A DNA stretch of 6,802 nucleotides, from contig DASUFH010000410.1 in the NCBI GenBank assembly GCA_036274645.1, positions 1 to 6,802 on the forward strand, given 5' to 3'. Positions 1-5,557 of the stretch are shown piece after piece; within the stretch, counting starts at the first letter, position 1, and the number at the start of each line of letters is the position of its first letter. Below the pieces are notes generated by a model. It was not told the DNA's origin, ran no database searches, and saw only the letters and a list, made by a program, of their open reading frames with translations. The translations under genes and the position numbers were made by a program. The DNA comes from DASUFH01 sp036274645. GTDB lineage: Bacteria > Acidobacteriota > Terriglobia > 20CM-2-55-15.

Positions 1-1212
1 ATTCTCGGCGATCGGGAAAGCGACGCCAGCCGGTTCCCGGCTCCGGTGGTCCGGCGGGACCACCCTGGCGACCTTGACGGCGAACTCAACGCCAGTCAGG
101 CCGAGGCCGTCGGGCGGGCGCGCGACTGTCATCCCTGCCACCTGATCTGGGGACCTCCTGGAACGGGCAAAACGAAAGTGATTCCCCGGATCATTTCCGG
201 TGTGGACGGGCCGGTGTTGCTGGGCGCGTTCACGAATACGGCGGTCGACAAGATGCTGCTTTCGCTTCTCGACCATGACCCGTCAACGCGTTTTTTACGG
301 ATGGGCCGCGCCGCCGATTCGCCGGAGCTGGCCCGGCGGCTCGAAGATCCCAGCGAATATTTCTCCGACGACCTGGCGGAGAAGCTGCGAAGCGTCACGG
401 CGGTTCGTGACGCGCTCGGTTCTGCGCGCATTGTCGCGGCGACGGCGCACCGCGCGGCCACTCTGCCGTATCTGCGGCTTCGTCCGTTCGAGATGGCCAT
501 TGTCGATGAGGCCGGACAACTCACCGAGCCCCTGACGCTCGGTCTCATTCTCCGAGGACGGCGGTTTGTTCTGATCGGGGACGATCTCCAGCTGCCTCCC
601 GTTGTCCGAACGCGCGCGCTGGGTTCGTCCATGTTTGAGCGGCTGAAGCGCGAACGTCCTGAATCGGTCACCCTGCTCGACACGCAGTACCGGATGCATC
701 CGGGCATCATGACGCTGGCAAACCGGCTGTTTTACGGGGATCGGCTCCGCTCTCAGGTTGCGCCCGACGATCGGACCCCACCCGAAGGGCCGCCCGTTAC
801 TCTCATTCCGGTCGAAGGAGAACCGGAGGACCGCCGCAATCTGGCTGAAGCCGAAGCAGTCGCCGCGCGTGTGCGGTCGTACATCCGCGATTACGGTGTT
901 CCGGCCGCCAGGATCGGCGTCGTTTCGCCCTTTCGCGCGCAGGTGGCGCTCATGCGCCAGATGCTGGAAGACACCGGTGTCACCGTCGATACGGTCGAGC
1001 GATTCCAGGGCGGCGAACGCGACGTCATGATGCTGTCGTTTGTCCGCTCATCGTTCAGTGGCTTCGTGCTGGATCCGCGCCGCTTCAACGTCGCCATCAC
1101 GCGGGCGCGGCGGAAGCTGATATTGGTGGCGCACCCGAAACTGTTTCGCGATTCGCCTTACGAATGGATTTACACGTATACCGAAGTGTCGAAGACCGCT
1201 GGAGCGATCTGA
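1..1212 (+). CDS. Dna2-like superfamily 1B DNA helicase, C-terminal part (5' end outside window)
   Basis: ATP-driven nucleic-acid helicase, probably acting on DNA ends or repair intermediates in the cytoplasm. The frame is open from base 1 to the TGA at 1210-1212, so the gene starts upstream; the GTG at 46 is internal. All core motifs are visible: a Q-motif-like LNASQ just before Walker A GPPGTGKT (151-174); motif Ia FTNTAVDKML; motif II DEAG (505-516); motif III GDDLQLPP (577-600); motif IV QYRMHP (685-702); motif V around ERFQGGERD (997-1023); motif VI NVAITRAR (1087-1110). The stretch RRFVLIGDDLQLPPVV, the later SSMFERL and IMTLANRLFYGDRL follow the pattern I know from Dna2 helicase domains more closely than UPF1 or UvrD. 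All ATPase residues appear intact. The C-terminus ends about 33 residues after motif VI. The 3' end overlaps the nuclease gene, which implies co-transcription and probably a joint function. Helicase identity is near certain; the Dna2 subfamily is an inference, and a nuclease domain could lie upstream. Confidence 0.93.
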   Translation: MLGDRESDASRFPAPVVRRDHPGDLDGELNASQAEAVGRARDCHPCHLIWGPPGTGKTKVIPRIISGVDGPVLLGAFTNTAVDKMLLSLLDHDPSTRFLRMGRAADSPELARRLEDPSEYFSDDLAEKLRSVTAVRDALGSARIVAATAHRAATLPYLRLRPFEMAIVDEAGQLTEPLTLGLILRGRRFVLIGDDLQLPPVVRTRALGSSMFERLKRERPESVTLLDTQYRMHPGIMTLANRLFYGDRLRSQVAPDDRTPPEGPPVTLIPVEGEPEDRRNLAEAEAVAARVRSYIRDYGVPAARIGVVSPFRAQVALMRQMLEDTGVTVDTVERFQGGERDVMMLSFVRSSFSGFVLDPRRFNVAITRARRKLILVAHPKLFRDSPYEWIYTYTEVSKTAGAI

Positions 1213-3917
1213 GAGGGGCCGCGCGCGATCATGGCGCGGTTCTGGGGACGAACACCTTCACCCTCGATGAAGTCGTCGAGCGTCTGACGCCCGATCTCGA
1301 AAGCGCCACGCCGGCCCAGCGTCTGGCCCTCGTCGAACGCGCCATGCGCGCCGCTCCCGACCGATGGAAAGTGGCCGGCCTCGGACAGGCCCTGGACGCC
1401 CTGAGCGCGCTCAAAGCTGCCGGCGCGCATGGTTTCGAACTGCGAGAACTCGATGCGGGATCGTCCCTGGCCGACCTTCTGGACCGCTATACGGAAAGCC
1501 TGAGCGCCGCTCAACTCACGGACCCGAAAGACCGCTGCTGGATTGCCGCCCAGCGGATTGTCGGCGGCAGTGACTGGGTTCGCCACTTCGACCGCATTGT
1601 GGTTCACGCCATCTATGATCTCGCCGACTGTGAATTTGCCCTGATTCACAACCTGATCGCCGCGCTGCCGGAGGGTGGGACTGTCCTTCTGTTCAACACC
1701 ACCGCCAACGTCAAGCCGACCCAGTTCGCTGAATGGACATGGAAACGCTTCCTCGAAGACGAGTCGCTTGCCGACAAAACCTTCCCGGAATTCTTCCGGC
1801 CGGGTGGCCCGAACCGCGATCTGCTTGAACGCTTGTTCGTGTGGGAGGACGAAGGCGACAGTTCCCGTAGTGGTCCGGCGCGGAGTGGACTGCGCATTCT
1901 CGAATCACGCGGACGCTATGCAGAAATTGAAGCGATCGGCGCGGAGATCCAGGACCTTCTGGGGAGAGGCGCGCAGGCGGATGAGATCGCCATGGTTGTT
2001 CGGCACATTGACGCCTACGGCGAAATCATCGATGACGTGTTTGGACGCTATGGTATCCCCGTCGGGTTCGAGACCGGGGTGCCCCTGATCCGCGTTCCCT
2101 TCATCAAATACTGGATTGCGCTTCTCGATCTGGTCTCCAGTGAACGTCCGCGTCACGCTCTGGCGCGGGCGCTGGCCAGCGCGTACCGCGAGCCGCGGCT
2201 TTCGCCGGAGTTCGATGTGGAAGGCATGCTGCTCCATATCGGCTACATCGACCGACGCCATCTGGCGGCGTCGGCCCTCGCGGCGCGCCACAATTCGCCG
2301 CTGGTCCCGGAACTGGCCCGCTTTGAGGCGTTGCTGGACGGGTTTGAGACTGCGGTTCGCCCTCCGGAAGCGTTCATGAACGACCTGGCGCCCGGGCCAT
2401 CGCTGACCAGCCGCGACCGGCAGGCCTGGGAAATCCTGGCCGAAGAGATCCGCGCCATTTCGCGGATCACCGGGCCGATGGCGTTTGCCGGGTTTCGGCG
2501 GATCGTGTCAGAGACGGCGGGTCTTCGCACGATCAGCCGGTTTTCGAGCCATTCCGCGCCGCCCGGCGTCCCACGCGTTGCCGTGCTCAGACCCGCCGCG
2601 TTGGGTCGGCGATCGTTTTCATGGGTGTTTGCGCCGGGCTTTGCCGATGGCGAGATCCCGTCCCGGGTTTCGGCCACCGCCCTGCTTCCCGACGATCTGG
2701 CCGAATCGCTGAATCGGAAACTCCGTCCGCGGCGCCTGCGGACCCTGCGCGACCGGAATCGAGCGGAGCCCCTGTATCTGTTCATGATCCTGGACGCGGC
2801 GTCGCGGCAGGCCACGCTCAGCTTTCCTTCAAGCACGCTGGAAGGCGAGACGATCTATCCTTCGATCTATATTGCGGAACTGCTGCGCCATTTCGATACG
2901 TCGCTTGTGGAGACTCCACGGAAACGTCCCCCCCGCGAAATCGGCGAACGGATGCGCGCCGCCGCGGCGGCCTGGCGCGACGAGTTGCTCGATGACGAAC
3001 AGGCGCGCGCCCTTCTCGGGGATGACGTCATCCGGCGCGCCGGTGTCGAACGGCGGGGAAGCGGTCGCGCCGCCGTTGGCGCGGGCATCTTCAATGATGA
3101 AGACGTATGGTCTCCGAGCGCGCTCAACGCGCTTGTGCAATGCCCGTTCATATACATGGCCCGGCACCGGCTGAAACTGAAGGAGGCCGAAACTCCCGAT
3201 TTCGATATCCCCCCTATGGAAGTGGGGACGCTGGCGCACCGGATTTTGCGGGAGTTCTACTCACAACCGATTCCGGAATCCGAGGAAGAGGCCGCAACAC
3301 GTATGGACGATATCGTGCGGCGCCATCTCTCGCCTATCGACATCGAGGGCCGCGGACCGCGGATGGCCATCGACCCGGCGCTGTGGAAGATCCGGCGGCC
3401 ACAGCTGGTTCGCGCTCTGATGACGTGGGCGGCGTTCGCGGTCCGCGATGCGAAGGACGGTTACGAAACCCTTCCCCAGTATCTCGATAGTCCATTGCCT
3501 CCCGCTCCAATGGGCGGCATTACACTCGGTGGGCGTCCCGACCATGTGGCGATCCGCCGGGTGAACGGCGAACTGAACGGAATCCGAATTGATGATTTCA
3601 AATACTCCGCGCTGTCCGGCTACACGGCGAAACAACTCGAACAGTCCTTTCAGATTCCGGTTTACGCGTTCCTTGCCGCGCGCGCGTTGAACGCCGAACG
3701 GGGCGTGGCGATGGAGGGCCGCTATTTGTTGTTGCGATCCCCGAGCAGTCCCATCAGTAATCGCGCCGTTGACGAAAACGTGTTCGAAGAAACCTCGACC
3801 CGTATCGAGCAACTGGCCGAAACGGTTCGCAAGGGAGCCCTCGCGCCCAATCCGTCGGACACCCAGGAGTGCGGCGCCTGTTCGTACCGGCGGCTGTGCC
3901 GGCTGTATGGCTCCTGA
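1164..3917 (+). CDS. AddB-like protein: degenerate UvrD-like helicase fold with C-terminal Fe-S PD-(D/E)XK nuclease
   Basis: Probable DNA exonuclease subunit of 917 residues. Residues 1-640 follow the AddB/RecC-like inactive helicase layout: a LTP-preceding TFTLDEVVERL segment (31-41), a motif-II-like strand DRIVVHAIYDL (143-153), a motif-V-like segment RVAVLRPAALG to GFADGEIPSR (471-501), and a motif-VI-like region ending in ATLSFPSS (528-557). There is no Walker A P-loop at the N-terminus. The nuclease domain covers about 650-917: SALNALVQCPF with C660, GTLAHRIL with H692, GRPDHV with D793, DDFKYS with D811 and K813, and QIPVY with Q830 and Y834. The cysteines C903-x2-C906-x5-C912 with C660 form the four-cysteine set known to hold a 4Fe-4S cluster in AddB, Dna2 and Cas4. 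It is shorter than Bacillus AddB (roughly 1,150 residues). The ATG at 1164 was chosen because the next in-frame ATG (residue 61) would delete the TFTLDEV segment. No Shine-Dalgarno is seen, so translational coupling with the helicase gene is likely. No AddA is present in the window. Confidence 0.9.
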   Translation: MDLHVYRSVEDRWSDLRGAARDHGAVLGTNTFTLDEVVERLTPDLESATPAQRLALVERAMRAAPDRWKVAGLGQALDALSALKAAGAHGFELRELDAGSSLADLLDRYTESLSAAQLTDPKDRCWIAAQRIVGGSDWVRHFDRIVVHAIYDLADCEFALIHNLIAALPEGGTVLLFNTTANVKPTQFAEWTWKRFLEDESLADKTFPEFFRPGGPNRDLLERLFVWEDEGDSSRSGPARSGLRILESRGRYAEIEAIGAEIQDLLGRGAQADEIAMVVRHIDAYGEIIDDVFGRYGIPVGFETGVPLIRVPFIKYWIALLDLVSSERPRHALARALASAYREPRLSPEFDVEGMLLHIGYIDRRHLAASALAARHNSPLVPELARFEALLDGFETAVRPPEAFMNDLAPGPSLTSRDRQAWEILAEEIRAISRITGPMAFAGFRRIVSETAGLRTISRFSSHSAPPGVPRVAVLRPAALGRRSFSWVFAPGFADGEIPSRVSATALLPDDLAESLNRKLRPRRLRTLRDRNRAEPLYLFMILDAASRQATLSFPSSTLEGETIYPSIYIAELLRHFDTSLVETPRKRPPREIGERMRAAAAAWRDELLDDEQARALLGDDVIRRAGVERRGSGRAAVGAGIFNDEDVWSPSALNALVQCPFIYMARHRLKLKEAETPDFDIPPMEVGTLAHRILREFYSQPIPESEEEAATRMDDIVRRHLSPIDIEGRGPRMAIDPALWKIRRPQLVRALMTWAAFAVRDAKDGYETLPQYLDSPLPPAPMGGITLGGRPDHVAIRRVNGELNGIRIDDFKYSALSGYTAKQLEQSFQIPVYAFLAARALNAERGVAMEGRYLLLRSPSSPISNRAVDENVFEETSTRIEQLAETVRKGALAPNPSDTQECGACSYRRLCRLYGS

Positions 3918-3925
3918 TGCTCAGG
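3913..3925. repeat. Small inverted repeat joining two convergent stop codons
   Basis: CCTGA-TGC-TCAGG places the TGA of the nuclease gene (3915-3917) and the TGA of the minus-strand glycosyltransferase (complement of 3921-3923) in opposite arms of a perfect five-base-pair repeat. Three of the five pairs follow automatically from two facing TGA codons. No T-run follows on either strand, so support for a bidirectional terminator is poor. Confidence 0.3.
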
Positions 3926-5381
3926 GCAGCATGGCGAGAATCCGACTGACAGCAGTATCCACCGGCATTTCCGGATTCAGTCTGGTGGTCTGAACCGCGG
4001 CGCCGTTCCTCGAAAACGGCGTCCAACGCTCGACGAACCGGGGAGGGTTCTGCTGCACAAAGATATCGATGACCGGTTTGCCCAGCGCCGCAGCGATGTG
4101 CTGGAACGCGGAGTCGTAGCCGGCGTAAATATCCGATGAGGCGATGAGTCCCGCAAATGGCCCGGGGCCGCCCTGCCAGGTGATCGCGTCCACAGACTCA
4201 GCCCCCGTGTCGGGTTCGGAAAGCTCGCCGCGACTGTCCAGTTCGAGGACCTTGAGTCCCGCCGCCCGCCACTCCGTGACGATTCGATTGGCGCGGTCGC
4301 TCTCGGCGCCGATGCCTTTATCGAGGATGACCGAATACCCCTTTTGAAGAACCCCACGCGTGAGTCCGGCCTCGAATTCCGGTGAGAGTCCCTTGGCTTC
4401 GTTCGATCCGACTCCGAAGTTGAATGCCGCGATCTTCCGATTGCGCAGGACGCCGCGCGCGCGATGGCCCCGCAGTTCGTCTCCAGGCGCGATCCGGACA
4501 AACGGTTGCGGCGCCGATTCCCCGCCAAACGTTTCGCGATGCCACGTCCCGGCCAGTTCGGCGAGAGACGGTTTGCCCGGCCGCTGGAACGAACGGCTTT
4601 CGAAGAAGAAGTAGCCGCATTCCTCTTCCCTGACGGGCAACAGACCCAGTTGAGTGAGCCGCGAGTCGGGATCGATGACAAGAAACTCGGAAGCGGTGAG
4701 TCCGGTTCGGGCGTCGTCCAGGATGCGGACCAGATCCGCCCAGCCGGACAGACGATCGAGCAAGCTCCCGCGCCGGGCGTAGGGCGCATCAATTGTCCGC
4801 AAGCGGTTACCGTTGCGATAAAGGTCCGCGACGGGAGCAGGACCCACCAGGGTGACGGTCGCGTTGGGAAACGCCGCGGCGAGACCGTCCATCAGGACGC
4901 TGGTTACCGCCACGTCGGCGCCCATGGTGACCCGCGAGAGGACAAAGGCCTGTTTGACTGTAAGAGCGCCTTGTTCGCCGCCTGCATACTTCCTCGATTC
5001 CGCGATTCGCCGCTTCCGGTCAAGCAGGTCTTCCTCGCCGCGAATTCCAAAGCGATCGAGCATGCGATCCAGTTCTTCCCCCCCGGGCCGCCGTCGGCAG
5101 TCATCGATGATCTGGGTGAACATGCGGTCATATACGGCAACGGCTTCCGGTTCGAAGGAATCGCCCAGTTTCTCCACGATGGACGTGAAAATCGCGCGCT
5201 GTCCAGACGCGCGCCGCTCAGGCGAGGGCATCGTGGCGATATCGCAAAGCGCGCGAATGGCTTCCCTGGAAGGGGCTGCTTCGGCGGCGATCGCGGCGCA
5301 GGTCTTTTCAATGTCGGCGTCGGTGAGTCGGCCTGCCGCCTCGAGCGCCCGGAATTGCGCGAGAAAATCGTCACGGCGCAT
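3921..5381 (-). CDS. GT9/heptosyltransferase-like glycosyltransferase with long helical N-terminal extension
   Basis: Probable nucleotide-sugar-dependent glycosyltransferase of the GT-B fold, 486 residues, with no signal peptide or membrane segment. The N-terminal Rossmann half starts at about 143 (KQAFVLSRVTMGADVAVTS), followed by AAAFPNATVTLVG (168-180), the usual GT9 'fPdA.itll' pattern. D156 may match the catalytic Asp of the heptosyltransferase GDV motif, although one extra residue sits there. The C-terminal half has IAAFNFGVGSNEAKGL (317-332) and the donor-site signature YDSAFQHIAAALGKPVI (422-438), with D423, S424 and H428 in the expected positions. Residues 1-140 are charged, alanine-rich and apparently helical; GT9 proteins usually have about 350 residues and lack this part. 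The start is secure because an in-frame TAG lies four codons upstream with no start codon between. The gene converges on the nuclease gene with 3 nt between stops and diverges from a GT39-like gene. Donor and acceptor sugars cannot be told; LPS core or another surface glycan is an inference. Confidence 0.82.
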   Translation of the reverse strand: MRRDDFLAQFRALEAAGRLTDADIEKTCAAIAAEAAPSREAIRALCDIATMPSPERRASGQRAIFTSIVEKLGDSFEPEAVAVYDRMFTQIIDDCRRRPGGEELDRMLDRFGIRGEEDLLDRKRRIAESRKYAGGEQGALTVKQAFVLSRVTMGADVAVTSVLMDGLAAAFPNATVTLVGPAPVADLYRNGNRLRTIDAPYARRGSLLDRLSGWADLVRILDDARTGLTASEFLVIDPDSRLTQLGLLPVREEECGYFFFESRSFQRPGKPSLAELAGTWHRETFGGESAPQPFVRIAPGDELRGHRARGVLRNRKIAAFNFGVGSNEAKGLSPEFEAGLTRGVLQKGYSVILDKGIGAESDRANRIVTEWRAAGLKVLELDSRGELSEPDTGAESVDAITWQGGPGPFAGLIASSDIYAGYDSAFQHIAAALGKPVIDIFVQQNPPRFVERWTPFSRNGAAVQTTRLNPEMPVDTAVSRILAMLP

Positions 5382-5390
5382 GGCCCGACG

Positions 5391-5419
5391 AGCCTACCAG
5401 TGGCCCGGCGCTGAAGCAA
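5391..5419 (-). promoter_or_regulatory. Weak sigma70-like promoter just upstream of the GT9-like gene
   Basis: On the minus strand TTGCTT (5419-5414) and TAGGCT (5396-5391) are separated by 17 bases. The predicted start, near 5384, leaves only two or three bases before the ATG at 5381. The TAG inside the hexamer is an in-frame stop, so the start codon cannot lie further upstream. Both hexamers match the consensus only partly (TTG of the -35, TA...T of the -10). The alternative is a GGTAGG element 11 bases before the ATG acting as a poorly spaced ribosome binding site from a more distant promoter. Confidence 0.33.
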
Positions 5420-5440
5420 CCGCTGGTGTTGTCTGGTCGT

Positions 5441-5460
5441 GTCTTATGTCGAATAAGGAC
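5441..5460. repeat. Imperfect inverted repeat in the divergent promoter region
   Basis: GTCTTAT and ATAAGGAC flank the five bases GTCGA. The arms pair over seven base pairs with one bulged G. The element lies about 60 bases from the GT9-like start and about 100 bases from the GT39-like start, upstream of both proposed promoters. It could be an operator for a dimeric regulator shared by both genes. It has no T-run, so it is not an intrinsic terminator. A chance occurrence is quite possible. Confidence 0.3.
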
Positions 5461-5522
5461 GCTACCGCGTCGTCGATCGCGTCTGATCCGTGGTCAGGTG
5501 AGTGACGGACAACGTCGCGTGG

Positions 5523-5551
5523 TTGAAAGCGGCGGGCGTTTGGCCTAATCT
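5523..5551 (+). promoter_or_regulatory. Sigma70-like promoter placed for a leaderless start of the GT39-like gene
   Basis: TTGAAA (5523-5528) is followed, after exactly 17 bases, by TAATCT (5546-5551). The -35 box matches 4 to 5 of 6 consensus positions; the -10 box keeps only the key TA...T. If the last T is -7, transcription would start at 5558, the A of the ATG. The hexamer therefore sits at -12 to -7 relative to the start codon, the arrangement known for leaderless bacterial genes. No Shine-Dalgarno-like purine run lies between 5552 and 5557, which fits. The first TAA of the hexamer is also the in-frame stop before the gene. Confidence 0.45.
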
Positions 5552-5557
5552 CGCCCG

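Larger units (their letters stand above)
5382..5557. promoter_or_regulatory. Divergent intergenic region between two glycosyltransferase genes
   Basis: These 176 bases separate the divergent starts of the GT9-like and GT39-like genes and form the only sizeable non-coding stretch in the window. Promoter-like elements lie close to each start codon, and one imperfect palindrome lies between them. I see no tRNA, no riboswitch-like structure and no convincing small gene. A reading frame on the minus strand that crosses this region runs deep into the GT39-like gene and has no family motifs, so I treat it as a shadow. Confidence 0.75.

Noticed and set aside
46..48. GTG as the start of the helicase gene
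   Set aside because: The same frame is open without a stop back to base 1 and there is no ribosome binding site, so the gene most likely begins outside the window.
1164..1212. Programmed frameshift fusing helicase and nuclease into one protein
   Set aside because: No slippery heptamer of the X XXY YYZ type is visible in the overlap, and the nuclease frame has its own ATG.
2243..2836. Minus-strand open frame (197 codons) within the AddB-like gene
   Set aside because: Serine- and arginine-rich shadow of a well-supported coding region.
3261..3812. Minus-strand open frame (183 codons) opposite the nuclease domain
   Set aside because: It lies antisense to the catalytic nuclease motifs and has no recognisable features.
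3918..3920. Intrinsic terminator between the convergent genes
   Set aside because: The stops are only 3 nt apart and no GC-rich stem followed by a T-run is seen on either strand nearby.
4464..5414. Long plus-strand open frame (316 codons) opposite the GT9-like gene
   Set aside because: It is antisense to a gene with clear GT9 motifs, has an Arg/Gly/Pro-rich composition typical of GC-rich shadow frames, and shows no recognisable domain.
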